From: Bacteroides sp. CAG:927
Lineage (GTDB): Bacteria; Bacteroidota; Bacteroidia; Bacteroidales; Muribaculaceae
DNA: 23,369 nt
Direction: 5' to 3'
Assembly: GCA_000431155.1 (NCBI GenBank)
Contig: HF985628.1
Coordinates: 1-23,369, forward strand
Made by a program: the position numbers and the translations under genes. The notes under the pieces are model-generated. The model did not search any database and was not told where the DNA came from. It saw only the letters and a program-made list of their open reading frames with translations. Positions 1 to 7,351 of the stretch are shown one piece after another. Positions within the stretch are counted from its first letter, which is position 1; each line of letters starts with the position of its first letter.

Positions 1-1
1 T

Positions 2-30
2 GCTCTTTATTTTAGTTTAAATGAAAGAGC
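2..30 (-). terminator. Possible terminator hairpin after the GlmU-like gene
   Basis: An inverted repeat pairs GCTCTTT (2-8) with AAAGAGC (24-30). The stem can be lengthened inward by ATTT (9-12) with AAAT (19-22), leaving one bulged G at 23. It lies 20 bp beyond the stop codon of the minus-strand gene that ends at 51, the right place for its terminator. The U-rich tail would fall outside the window, so this is unconfirmed. Confidence 0.4.
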
Positions 31-50
31 CGTGTCCGGTTGTTACGCAG

Positions 51-1217
51 CTATTTGTATTGCTCTGTTATAGTGTGCAATGTGGTGTACATGCGGCGGT
101 GTGCTTCTGACAGAGTGATGCCGCGACGCGCCATGACACGCTCTGCTATGGCAAAAAATTTGCTCAGAGATACATCGCTGAACCCTGCGCCGGGTGAACC
201 TTCCGAGAATGATGGCACGAAATTGCGTGGAAACCCTGTACCGTGGATATTTACTCCTACGCCAAGCGTCGTGGCGGTATTGAACATGGTGTTGATGCCG
301 GCTTTGGAATGATCGCCCATAATCAGGCCGCAGAATTGCAGCCCGGTGCGCATGAAGCGACGCATGCCATAATTCCAGAGCTTTATTTCGGTATAGTTGT
401 TTTTGAGGTTTGATGCCACGCATCCTGCCCCCAGATTGCACCATTCGCCTATTACGGCATTGCCCAGAAATCCGTCATGTGCCTTGTTGGAATACCCTTG
501 CATCACCACATTGTTGATTTCTCCGCCCACTTTGCAATGCGGCCCGATAGTGGTGGCTCCGTAAATGCGGGTTCCCATGTTCACGTTGGAGTGTCCGCAC
601 ACGGCTATAGGTCCGCGCAGGCAGCTCCCTTCCATCACCTGTGCTCCCGGGCCTACGAATATCGGTCCGTTGCTTACATTTAGCGTACATCCAAGCACCG
701 ATGCGCCCGGAGCTATGAACAGGTTCTCTTTTGGCCCTATTATTGTGCACGATTCATGTGGCGCAACGCTTTGCTTGCCGGCGGTGAGCAATTCAAAATC
801 GGCTTTCAGCGCTGCGTCATTGAGCGTGAAAATGTCGTAGATATTGATGAGGGTTCCGATAGGTGCTGGACAAGGCAGCGTTTCAGGCTCTGCTTCATCG
901 GGCGTGTTTATCCATGCGGCCGGTTTGTCGTCAAGCATAAGCATCTGACCCGGTTTCAGGTCCATCACGGCCAGTGCCATCGCGGGAGAGGGGATGATGT
1001 TAGCTGCCACATGTACGGCGTTTTGTGATGTGGTTTTGGGAAATAGCTCGCTGATGTATTCCTCCGTGTCGTAACTTACAGATGCATGAATCATCGTTTC
1101 CCATTTCTGGGCTATGGTCAGTATGCCGCAGCGCAGTGCTCCCACCGGGCGCGTGAATGTTAGGGGAAGTAGATTGGTCCGGACAGGATCGGTGTCGTGA
1201 AGTATAATATTAATCAT
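51..1217 (-). CDS. GlmU-family sugar nucleotidyltransferase (Bacteroidota type)
   Basis: The 388-residue protein resembles the Bacteroidota family annotated as UDP-N-acetylglucosamine diphosphorylase/glucosamine-1-phosphate N-acetyltransferase (TIGR03991). Family knowledge suggests a role in making UDP-GlcNAc or a related sugar nucleotide for envelope precursors, but the substrate has not been shown here. Visible features: the family N-terminus with NLLPLTFTRPVGALRCGILT (15-34); no classical GlmU glycine-rich loop (LxxGxGxR); a C-terminal half of isoleucine/valine/glycine hexapeptide repeats typical of a left-handed beta-helix acyltransferase fold (roughly 160-330), including a conserved KAHDGFLGNAVIG stretch. 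The start at 1217 fits a promoter ending about 20 bp upstream. It is transcribed divergently from rfbC. The family call is good; the exact reaction is uncertain. Confidence 0.85.
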   Translation of the reverse strand: MINIILHDTDPVRTNLLPLTFTRPVGALRCGILTIAQKWETMIHASVSYDTEEYISELFPKTTSQNAVHVAANIIPSPAMALAVMDLKPGQMLMLDDKPAAWINTPDEAEPETLPCPAPIGTLINIYDIFTLNDAALKADFELLTAGKQSVAPHESCTIIGPKENLFIAPGASVLGCTLNVSNGPIFVGPGAQVMEGSCLRGPIAVCGHSNVNMGTRIYGATTIGPHCKVGGEINNVVMQGYSNKAHDGFLGNAVIGEWCNLGAGCVASNLKNNYTEIKLWNYGMRRFMRTGLQFCGLIMGDHSKAGINTMFNTATTLGVGVNIHGTGFPRNFVPSFSEGSPGAGFSDVSLSKFFAIAERVMARRGITLSEAHRRMYTTLHTITEQYK

Positions 1218-1240
1218 GACGTTATAGCTTAGTTTCGTGG

Positions 1241-1264
1241 CAAAAATAGTAAATTTGCGGCAAA
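1241..1264 (-). promoter_or_regulatory. Promoter for the GlmU-like gene
   Basis: On the minus strand TATTTTTG (plus 1241-1248) matches the Bacteroidota -7 consensus TAnnTTTG exactly. The -33 part is weak: a TTTG at plus 1261-1264 is only 12 bp away, and a CTG near 1270 is at a better distance but a poor match. The predicted RNA start near 1235 would give a leader of only about 18 nt. Confidence 0.5.
1250..1257 (+). promoter_or_regulatory. Promoter -7 element for rfbC
   Basis: TAAATTTG matches TAnnTTTG exactly and sits 19 bp before the rfbC start codon, giving a predicted leader of roughly 13 nt. No good TTTG is found 19-21 bp upstream; the nearest partial match is TTAG at 1229-1232. The element abuts the -7 element of the divergent gene. 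Confidence 0.5.
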
Positions 1265-1276
1265 ATTCAGCATATT

Positions 1277-1822
1277 ATGAAGTTTACACAGCTATCAATT
1301 CCCGGCGTGTGGCTTGTGGAGCCTGTGCGCTATGGCGATGCCAGAGGTTATTTTATGGAATCTTTCAAACTTGAGGAGTTTCGTGCCCATGTGGGTGACA
1401 TCACATTCGTGCAGGACAATGAGTCCATGTCCGGCAGGGGAGTGCTCAGGGGCCTTCATTTTCAGAAAGGTGAGTTCTCGCAGGCCAAGCTGGTGCGCGT
1501 TTCACAGGGCACCGTTGTGGATGTGGCAGTGGATCTGCGCGGCGGATCTCCCACCTTTGGGCAGCATGTGGCCGTGGAGCTGAGTCAGGAAAATGCATGC
1601 CAGCTCTTTATTCCGAGAGGATTTGCCCACGGATTCGTGGTGTTGAGCGAAACTGCACAGTTCCAGTATAAGGTGGACAATATCTATGCTCCGCAATCCG
1701 AGGCCACACTTAGGTTTGATGACCCCGCACTCGGCATTGACTGGCGCTTGCCTCATTCCGAATTGTTGCTCAGTCCTAAGGATCTTAAAGGTGTTTCACT
1801 GTCCGAAATCACCCCGTTCTGA
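1277..1822 (+). CDS. rfbC: dTDP-4-dehydrorhamnose 3,5-epimerase
   Basis: The 181-residue protein is a full-length RmlC/RfbC cupin, the usual size for the family. The enzyme epimerises C3 and C5 of dTDP-4-keto-6-deoxyglucose on the way to dTDP-L-rhamnose, a cytoplasmic precursor of surface polysaccharide. Visible family motifs are QDNES (46-50), GVLRGLHFQ (55-63) with the expected catalytic His61, Lys71 in QAKLVRV, PRGFAHGF (113-120) with His118, Tyr131 in FQYKVDN, and the late ALGIDW (151-156). The rest of the pathway (rfbA, rfbB, rfbD) is not next to it, so this is an orphan copy in this window. It faces away from the GlmU-like gene and precedes the ribosomal array, with a separate promoter lying between it and rpsL. 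Confidence 0.93.
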   Translation: MKFTQLSIPGVWLVEPVRYGDARGYFMESFKLEEFRAHVGDITFVQDNESMSGRGVLRGLHFQKGEFSQAKLVRVSQGTVVDVAVDLRGGSPTFGQHVAVELSQENACQLFIPRGFAHGFVVLSETAQFQYKVDNIYAPQSEATLRFDDPALGIDWRLPHSELLLSPKDLKGVSLSEITPF

Positions 1823-1828
1823 AACAAT

Positions 1829-1869
1829 CGCTTTCGGTGAAGCGGCCCGATGGCCATGCATGTTTTTTT
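1829..1869 (+). terminator. Weak candidate terminator after rfbC
   Basis: CGCTT (1829-1833) pairs with AAGCG (1840-1844) around a 6-nt loop just after the rfbC stop, and a run of seven T follows at 1863-1869. The 18-nt gap between hairpin and T-run is longer than in a standard intrinsic terminator. A GGCC-CGAT-GGCC element (1844-1856) lies between them. Confidence 0.3.
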
Positions 1870-1948
1870 GTATGTTCTTAACCCCTTGTTGGCCGGAATG
1901 TCATCGTTTTGTTAAGCTGAATAACTGAAAGTGAAAATGACGAAAATA

Positions 1949-1980
1949 TTTGGTAGTTAGAAAATTAGTTAGTAATTTTG
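1949..1980 (+). promoter_or_regulatory. Main promoter of the ribosomal-protein array
   Basis: TTTG (1949-1952), a 20-bp spacer and TAATTTTG (1973-1980) match the Bacteroidota -33/-7 consensus at every fixed position and with ideal spacing. The predicted RNA start is about 1985-1988, leaving a leader of about 140 nt before rpsL. No other convincing promoter lies in the 305-bp gap after rfbC, so this probably drives the long array. Confidence 0.8.
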
Positions 1981-1984
1981 CAAC

Positions 1985-2127
1985 GCTTTTAAGCATGGAC
2001 ACATGCCTGATTGCTACCAATGTGTTGATACACAAAGGAGTAGTCGGTGTGTATGTATGTGTGAATGCAACAGAAAAATAGAGATAACAAAGATAAATTA
2101 ATCAACGAAACGTAAAAACAGACTAAG
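1985..2127 (+). promoter_or_regulatory. Structured 5' leader of the rpsL transcript
   Basis: The leader holds two small perfect hairpins: GCATG-GACA-CATGC (1993-2006) and TGTGT-TGAT-ACACA (2021-2034). A GT-rich stretch (about 2045-2062) could compete for the ACACA arm. The last 60 nt are A-rich and unstructured up to the start codon, with no clear Shine-Dalgarno. Autoregulation by a ribosomal protein is a reasonable guess from position only. Confidence 0.4.
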
Positions 2128-2511
2128 ATGCCTACAATTCAGCAGTTAGTAAGAAAAGGACGTGTGGCTCTTGAGGATAAGAGTAAGTCACCTGCCTTGG
2201 ATTCATGCCCGCAGCGTCGTGGCGTGTGCGTGCGTGTGTACACCACCACCCCCAAAAAGCCTAATTCGGCAATGCGTAAGGTGGCTCGTGTGCGCCTCAC
2301 CAACGGCAAGGAAGTGAACTCTTATATCCCCGGTGAAGGTCATAACCTGCAGGAACACTCAATCGTGCTGGTGCGCGGCGGTCGTGTTAAAGACCTCCCC
2401 GGTGTGCGCTATCACATTGTTCGTGGCACTCTGGATACCTCCGGTGTTAAAGACCGCACTCAGCGTCGTTCTAAATACGGTGCCAAGCGTCCCAAAGCAG
2501 CCAAAAAGTAA
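2128..2511 (+). CDS. rpsL: 30S ribosomal protein S12
   Basis: A 127-residue S12 (uS12), complete and of normal length. It sits at the decoding centre of the small subunit and controls accuracy of codon reading. The TTTPKKPNSAMRK loop (39-51) and GRVKDLPGVRYH loop (85-96) are intact. Lys43, Lys88 and Pro91, whose replacement commonly gives streptomycin resistance or dependence, are all wild type, and Asp89, the methylthiolation site in E. coli, is present. It is the first gene of the array and follows the strong promoter at 1949-1980. An unusually long 219-bp gap separates it from rpsG. Confidence 0.98.
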   Translation: MPTIQQLVRKGRVALEDKSKSPALDSCPQRRGVCVRVYTTTPKKPNSAMRKVARVRLTNGKEVNSYIPGEGHNLQEHSIVLVRGGRVKDLPGVRYHIVRGTLDTSGVKDRTQRRSKYGAKRPKAAKK

Positions 2512-2730
2512 TCAAGGCTGTAAGATTCTTACACACCCCCAATGAGCCGGAATAATCCCGGCGCAAAAACAAAAGTTAATTAAAATTGATTTAACCAACT
2601 TCGTTTTTGATTTATTGGAAGGCTAATTCAAGACATAACAATGGTTGAGTAAACGATGCGTTAGAGAACGCGGAGTTGAAGACAAAAGAAGCAGCAACCA
2701 AGCAAACTAAAAACGACAATTTAACAAAAA
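2512..2730 (+). promoter_or_regulatory. Long rpsL-rpsG intercistronic region with two hairpins
   Basis: This gap carries GCCGG-AATAATC-CCGGC (2546-2562) and GCGTT-AGAG-AACGC (2658-2671). The second half is purine-rich and leads into an A-rich start region for rpsG. I found no full promoter; TAAAATTG (2581-2588) is one mismatch from the -7 consensus but has no -33 partner. In E. coli, S7 represses translation through the rpsL-rpsG intercistronic region; whether that happens here is inference. Confidence 0.4.
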
Positions 2731-3207
2731 ATGAGAAAGGCTAAACCTAAAAAACGGATTGTATTGCCCGATCCCGTTTTTAATGATGTAAAAGTGTCGA
2801 AGTTCGTTAACCACTTGATGTACGACGGCAAGAAAAACACATCTTATACTATTTTCTACAGCGCCCTTGAACTGGTGAAGGCTAAATTGCCCAACGAAGA
2901 AAAAACAGCTCTCGAAATCTGGAAGAAAGCCCTTGAGAACGTAACTCCACAAGTGGAAGTTAAGTCACGTCGCGTGGGCGGTGCCACTTTCCAGGTACCT
3001 ACCGAAATCCGCGCCGACCGCAAGGAATCTATCTCAATGAAAAACCTTATTCTGTATGCCCGCAAGCGTGGCGGCAAAACCATGGCTGAAAAGCTCGCCG
3101 CTGAAATTGTTGACGCTTTCAATGACCAGGGCGGCGCATTCAAGCGCAAGGAAGACATGCACAAGATGGCTGAAGCTAACCGCGCCTTCGCTCACTTCCG
3201 CTTCTAA
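2731..3207 (+). CDS. rpsG: 30S ribosomal protein S7
   Basis: A complete 158-residue S7 (uS7), a primary assembly protein that nucleates the 3' major (head) domain of 16S rRNA and lines the E site. Recognisable segments are the basic N-terminus MRKAKPKKR, the helix FVNHLMYDGKKNTSYTIFY (25-43), the central VKSRRVGGATFQVP (77-90) with its beta-hairpin, and the C-terminal HKMAEANRAFAHFRF. There is no Shine-Dalgarno; the start is preceded by an A-rich run. fusA follows after 55 bp. Confidence 0.98.
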   Translation: MRKAKPKKRIVLPDPVFNDVKVSKFVNHLMYDGKKNTSYTIFYSALELVKAKLPNEEKTALEIWKKALENVTPQVEVKSRRVGGATFQVPTEIRADRKESISMKNLILYARKRGGKTMAEKLAAEIVDAFNDQGGAFKRKEDMHKMAEANRAFAHFRF

Positions 3208-3262
3208 TAACAGAATTTTTTCAAATACATTTTTTCATTGACAGATATCACACCTTATTATA

Positions 3263-5389
3263 ATGGCAAAATCTGACGAACATTTGAAATATACCCGTAA
3301 TATCGGTATTATGGCTCACATCGATGCTGGTAAAACCACCACATCCGAGCGAATACTTTTCTACACGGGTCTTACTCACAAAATCGGTGAGGTACACGAC
3401 GGCGCCGCTACCATGGACTGGATGGAGCAGGAGCAGGAGCGTGGTATAACCATCACCTCTGCCGCTACCACCACTTTCTGGAAATATGACGGCGACAAAT
3501 TCAAAATCAATCTAATCGATACTCCGGGACACGTGGATTTCACCGTTGAAGTGGAGCGTTCACTTCGCGTCCTTGACGGCGCTGTCGCCACTTTCTGCGC
3601 TGTGGGCGGTGTTGAGCCCCAGTCTGAAACTGTTTGGCGCCAGGCCGACAAATACAATGTGCCCCGTATCGGTTATGTCAACAAAATGGACCGTAGCGGT
3701 GCAAACTTCTTTGAAGTTGTGCGCCAGCTCAAGGATGTGCTCGGTGCTAATCCGTGCCCCATACAGATTCCTATCGGTGCTGAAGAAACCTTCAAAGGCG
3801 TTGTTGACCTTATCCGCATGAAAGCTATCTTCTGGCACGACGAGACAATGGGTGCTGACTATTCAGTTGAGGATATTCCTGAAAACCTCGTTGCTGAAGC
3901 CGAAGAATGGCGTGACAAAATGCTTGAGAAAATCGCCGAATTTGACGATGTTCTCATGGAAAAATATTTTGACGATCCTTCCACCATCACCGAAGAAGAA
4001 ATACGCCGCGCATTGCGCAACGCTACTCTGAAAATGGAGGTCGTGCCCATGATTTGCGGTAGCTCGTTCAAGAACAAAGGCGTTCAGCCCCTTCTTGACA
4101 GTGTCTGCGCTTATCTCCCCAGCCCCGTTGATGCCGGTGCCGTTGAGGGTCATGCTCCCGGCAATCCCGACGAAATCGAAACACGCGAACCTTCAAGCAA
4201 CGCACCCCTTTGTGCTCTTGCATTTAAGATTGCTACCGACCCCTATGTTGGCCGTCTCTGCTTCTTCCGCGTTTATTCCGGCGACATGATTGCAGGATCT
4301 TATGTGCTCAACAGCCGTTCCGGCAAGAAAGAGCGCGTATCTCGTCTGTTCCAGATGCATTCCAACAAGCAGAATGCCAAGGAAGAGATCGATTGCGGTG
4401 ATATAGGTGCAGGCGTAGGTTTCAAGGATATCCGCACCGGTGATACCCTTTGCGCCGAAGATGCCCCCATCGTACTTGAGGCTATGGACTTCCCCGATCC
4501 CGTTATCGGTATCGCCGTTGAGCCCAAAACTCAGAAAGACCTTGACAAACTCGGCGTCGGCCTCCAGAAACTTGCTGAAGAAGACCCCACATTCCGTGTA
4601 CAGACCAACGAGGAAACCGGCCAGACCGTTATCTCAGGTATGGGTGAGCTTCACCTCGACATCATTATTGACCGTCTCAAACGTGAATTCAAGGTTGAAT
4701 GTAATCAGGGCCGTCCTCAGGTAACATATAAAGAAGCCATCACCAAGCCCGTTGAGCTTCGCGAAGTGTTCAAGAAGCAGACCGGTGGTCGCGGTAAATT
4801 CGCCGACATCATCGTGCGCGTTGAGCCCGTTGATGAAGGCTTTGAAGGCAGCCTCCAGTTCGTGGACGAAGTTAAGGGTGGTAACATCCCCAAGGAGTTC
4901 ATCCCCAGCATCCAGAAAGGCTTCACCACAGCTATGAAAAATGGTGTCCTCGCTGGCTATCCCGTAGAGCATCTCAAGGTTACCGTGATTGATGGTTCAT
5001 TCCACCCCGTTGACTCCGACCAGCTCTCATTTGAGCTCTGCGCTATTCAGGCTTTCAAGAAAGCTTCTGAAAAGGCAGGTCCCGTGCTGCTTGAGCCTAT
5101 CATGAAAATCGAGGTCGTTACACCCGAAGAAAGCATGGGTGATGTGATCTCCGACCTTAACAAGCGTCGTGGTCAGGTTGAAGGCATGGAAACTTCACGT
5201 TCCGGTGCACGCGTGGTTAAAGCCAAGGCTCCTCTTGCCGAAATGTTCGGTTACGTTACAGCCCTCCGCACCATCACTTCCGGCCGTGCCACCAGCACTA
5301 TGTCATTCTCACACTACTCCGAAGTTAGCAGCTCTATTGCCCGCAACGTGCTCACCGAGTGCCAGGGTCGTGTGGACTTACTGAAGTAA
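3263..5389 (+). CDS. fusA: Translation elongation factor G (EF-G)
   Basis: A 708-residue full-length EF-G, the GTPase that moves tRNA and mRNA through the ribosome after peptide transfer. The GTP-binding motifs are intact: AHIDAGKTT (18-26), RGITIT (60-65), DTPGH (86-90) with catalytic His90, NKMD (140-143), and the G5-like GSSFKNKG. Domains II-V follow, with domain IV marked by GGRGKFADI and domain V by the C-terminal EGMETSRSGARVVKAKAPLAEMFGY region. Bacteroidota also carry a second EF-G; in Bacteroides that paralog is reported to lack GTPase activity. The intact switch residues and the position between rpsG and rpsJ mark this copy as the main EF-G. No tuf gene follows it, unlike the E. coli str operon. 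Confidence 0.98.
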   Translation: MAKSDEHLKYTRNIGIMAHIDAGKTTTSERILFYTGLTHKIGEVHDGAATMDWMEQEQERGITITSAATTTFWKYDGDKFKINLIDTPGHVDFTVEVERSLRVLDGAVATFCAVGGVEPQSETVWRQADKYNVPRIGYVNKMDRSGANFFEVVRQLKDVLGANPCPIQIPIGAEETFKGVVDLIRMKAIFWHDETMGADYSVEDIPENLVAEAEEWRDKMLEKIAEFDDVLMEKYFDDPSTITEEEIRRALRNATLKMEVVPMICGSSFKNKGVQPLLDSVCAYLPSPVDAGAVEGHAPGNPDEIETREPSSNAPLCALAFKIATDPYVGRLCFFRVYSGDMIAGSYVLNSRSGKKERVSRLFQMHSNKQNAKEEIDCGDIGAGVGFKDIRTGDTLCAEDAPIVLEAMDFPDPVIGIAVEPKTQKDLDKLGVGLQKLAEEDPTFRVQTNEETGQTVISGMGELHLDIIIDRLKREFKVECNQGRPQVTYKEAITKPVELREVFKKQTGGRGKFADIIVRVEPVDEGFEGSLQFVDEVKGGNIPKEFIPSIQKGFTTAMKNGVLAGYPVEHLKVTVIDGSFHPVDSDQLSFELCAIQAFKKASEKAGPVLLEPIMKIEVVTPEESMGDVISDLNKRRGQVEGMETSRSGARVVKAKAPLAEMFGYVTALRTITSGRATSTMSFSHYSEVSSSIARNVLTECQGRVDLLK

Positions 5390-5411
5390 TTAAACTTTCA
5401 TTCAACAAAAT

Positions 5412-5717
5412 ATGAGCCAAAAAATCAGAATCAAATTGAAATCTTACGATCACAATCTGGTCGATAAATCGGCAGAGAAGATTGTTAAGACTGTCAAGGC
5501 TACTGGTGCTGTGATCAGCGGTCCTATTCCTCTGCCCACACACAAGCGTATCTTCACTGTCAACCGCTCTACGTTTGTCAACAAAAAGAGCCGCGAGCAA
5601 TTCCAGCTCTCTTCGTTCAAGCGTCTGATCGACATCTACAATTCCACCGCTAAAACCGTGGACGCTCTCATGAAGCTTGAGCTCCCCAGCGGCGTGGAAG
5701 TGGAAATCAAAGTGTGA
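5412..5717 (+). CDS. rpsJ: 30S ribosomal protein S10
   Basis: A complete 101-residue S10 (uS10), part of the small-subunit head and, as NusE, a partner of NusB/NusG in antitermination in other bacteria. Signature pieces are MSQKIRIKLKSYDHNLVDKS, GPIPLPTHKRIFTVNRS (roughly 37-53) and the C-terminal LKLELPSGVEVEIKV-like tail, here LMKLELPSGVEVEIKV. It starts only 22 bp after fusA, so there is no room for the long S10 leader that L4 uses for control in E. coli. Confidence 0.98.
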   Translation: MSQKIRIKLKSYDHNLVDKSAEKIVKTVKATGAVISGPIPLPTHKRIFTVNRSTFVNKKSREQFQLSSFKRLIDIYNSTAKTVDALMKLELPSGVEVEIKV

Positions 5718-5793
5718 TGCCCCGCTGACAAGAACGTAAGAAATTTCAATCGATCAAAAAAAGTAAACAAATCATTCTTAAAAACTTAAAGAA

Positions 5794-6414
5794 ATGCCAG
5801 GATTATTAGGAAAGAAAATCGGAATGACTTCCGTTTTCAGTGCCGACGGCAAGAACATGCCGTGCACTGTTATCGAATTAGGTCCTTGCGTGGTTACACA
5901 AATCAAGACTGTCGATGTTGACGGTTACGAAGCGCTGCAGCTCGGCTTCCAGGAAAAGAAAGAGAAGCACACTACTGCGCCCATGGCCGGTCATTTCAAA
6001 AAGGCAGGCGTTGCCCCGCAGAGACACTTGGCCGAGTTCAAGGGTTTTGATGGCGAATACAAGCTGGGTGATACCATTACGGTTGACTCCATCTTCAACG
6101 AATCCGACTTCGTGGACATTCAGGGAACATCCAAAGGTAAAGGTTACCAGGGTGTCGTTAAACGTCACGGCTTCGGCGGCGTTGGCCAGAGCACTCACGG
6201 CCAGCACAACCGTCTTCGCGCTCCCGGTTCAGTCGGCGCTTGCTCCTACCCCGCAAAAGTGTTCAAAGGCATGCGTATGGCAGGCCAAATGGGTAACGAA
6301 CGTGTAACTGTGCAGAACCTTCAGGTTATTAAGGTCCTGCCCGAGCACAACCTGTTGTTGATAAAGGGTAGCATACCCGGAAGTAAAGGTTCAATCGTAA
6401 TTGTAGAGAAATAA
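5794..6414 (+). CDS. rplC: 50S ribosomal protein L3
   Basis: A complete 206-residue L3 (uL3), an early-assembling large-subunit protein that reaches to the peptidyl transferase centre. The N-terminus MPGLLGKKIGMTSVF is typical, and the central loop contains GKGYQGVVKRHGF and the GQMGNERVTVQNL stretch; its Gln is the residue methylated by PrmB in E. coli. A 76-bp A-rich gap without visible structure separates it from rpsJ. Its stop overlaps the rplD start by one base (TAATG), which implies coupled translation. Confidence 0.98.
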   Translation: MPGLLGKKIGMTSVFSADGKNMPCTVIELGPCVVTQIKTVDVDGYEALQLGFQEKKEKHTTAPMAGHFKKAGVAPQRHLAEFKGFDGEYKLGDTITVDSIFNESDFVDIQGTSKGKGYQGVVKRHGFGGVGQSTHGQHNRLRAPGSVGACSYPAKVFKGMRMAGQMGNERVTVQNLQVIKVLPEHNLLLIKGSIPGSKGSIVIVEK

Positions 6415-7034
6415 TGGAAATCGCAGTATACAACATTAAAGGTGAAGACACCGGCCGCAAGGTAGTTCTCAGCGACGAGGTGTTTGCAGCGGAAGCTAAC
6501 GAACACGCTGTATATCTCGATGTTAAGCAGTTCCTCGCTAACCAGCGTCAGGGAACTCACAAATCGAAAGAGCGTAGCGAAGTGTCCGGTTCTACCCGTA
6601 AGCTGCACAAGCAGAAAGGTGGTGGCGGTAGCCGTATCGGTGACATTAACTCACCAGTGCTCGTTGGTGGTGGTCGTGTGTTCGGTCCCCGTCCCCGCGA
6701 TTATCGCTTCAAGTTGAACAAGAAAGTTAAGCAGCTCGCTCGCCGCTCTGCTCTCACTTACAAAGTGCAGGACAACCAGATCACTGTCGTTGAAGACTTC
6801 ACTTTTGAAGCTCCAAAAACTAAAGATTTTATAAATTTTGCTAAAAATCTTAAAGTTGACGGCAAAAAGATCCTTCTCGTTTTAGCAGACCGGAATAATA
6901 ACGTAAATTTGTCGGCTCGCAATGTGCCCGATGCCAGAGTCATCACTGCCTCTGACATCTACACATATGCTATCATGCGCGCCAATGCTATTGTCCTCAC
7001 GGAGAGTAGCCTTGATGTTATTAACAAACTTTAA
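6414..7034 (+). CDS. rplD: 50S ribosomal protein L4
   Basis: A complete 206-residue L4 (uL4), which lines the exit tunnel with L22 through an extended loop. The loop is clear at KQKGGGGSRIGDINSP followed by GGGRVFGPRPRDYRF, with no insertion or deletion apparent. The start codon shares its A with the rplC stop. In E. coli L4 represses its operon through an S10 leader that is missing here. The 3' third of the gene (about 6805-6910) is clearly more AT-rich than its surroundings and contains a promoter-like element. Confidence 0.98.
   Translation: MEIAVYNIKGEDTGRKVVLSDEVFAAEANEHAVYLDVKQFLANQRQGTHKSKERSEVSGSTRKLHKQKGGGGSRIGDINSPVLVGGGRVFGPRPRDYRFKLNKKVKQLARRSALTYKVQDNQITVVEDFTFEAPKTKDFINFAKNLKVDGKKILLVLADRNNNVNLSARNVPDARVITASDIYTYAIMRANAIVLTESSLDVINKL
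6880..6911 (+). promoter_or_regulatory. Possible intragenic promoter inside rplD
   Basis: TTTT (6880-6883), a 20-bp spacer and a perfect TAAATTTG (6904-6911) resemble the Bacteroidota promoter with one mismatch at -33. It sits in a locally AT-rich stretch of the coding sequence and points toward rplW, which starts about 145 bp downstream. It may be chance, since the codons encode normal L4 residues. Confidence 0.3.
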
Positions 7035-7038
7035 TCAC

Positions 7039-7044
7039 AAGGAG
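7039..7044 (+). promoter_or_regulatory. Shine-Dalgarno site of rplW
   Basis: AAGGAG lies 10 bp before the rplW start codon. It stands out because most genes of this array have A-rich starts without any such site, as is usual in Bacteroidota. Confidence 0.6.
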
Positions 7045-7054
7045 ATATCTGATT

Positions 7055-7345
7055 ATGGACATAACAATTCAGCCTATAGTTACTGAGAAAGCCACTAAGC
7101 TTACCGAAAAGCTTAATCGCTACACTTTCCGCGTGTCTCCTCAGGCTAACAAATACCAGATCAAAATGCTGGTTGAAAAGCTTTATGGGGTTAAAGTGGT
7201 GAATGTGAACACAGCTGTGGTTCGCGGCAAAAACAAATCCCGTTGGACCAAGAGCGGCCTTCTCCGCGGCAAAACTTCGGCTTACAAAAAAGCCTTTATA
7301 ACCGTTGGCGAGGGTCAAACCATTGACTTTTACAGCAATATATAA
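7055..7345 (+). CDS. rplW: 50S ribosomal protein L23
   Basis: A complete 96-residue L23 (uL23) at the rim of the exit tunnel, the docking point for trigger factor, signal recognition particle and the Sec translocon in other bacteria. It begins MDITIQPIVTEKATKL, the standard family opening, followed by YTFRVSPQANKYQIK and VKVVNVNTAVVRGKNKSRW. The C-terminal half is the usual basic hairpin and strand. It has one of the few Shine-Dalgarno sites in the array. rplB follows after 6 bp. Confidence 0.97.
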   Translation: MDITIQPIVTEKATKLTEKLNRYTFRVSPQANKYQIKMLVEKLYGVKVVNVNTAVVRGKNKSRWTKSGLLRGKTSAYKKAFITVGEGQTIDFYSNI

Positions 7346-7351
7346 TAGAAA

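Noticed and set aside
43..444. Minus-strand 133-codon frame overlapping the GlmU-like gene
   Set aside because: It is an out-of-frame shadow of the real gene on the same strand; composition is low in protein-like patterning and no family is recognisable.
2128..2511. Streptomycin-resistance changes in rpsL
   Set aside because: Lys43, Lys88 and Pro91 are wild type.
3263..5389. The EF-G paralog lacking GTPase activity described in Bacteroides
   Set aside because: DTPGH, AHIDAGKTT and NKMD are all intact and the gene is in the canonical position, so this is the main EF-G.
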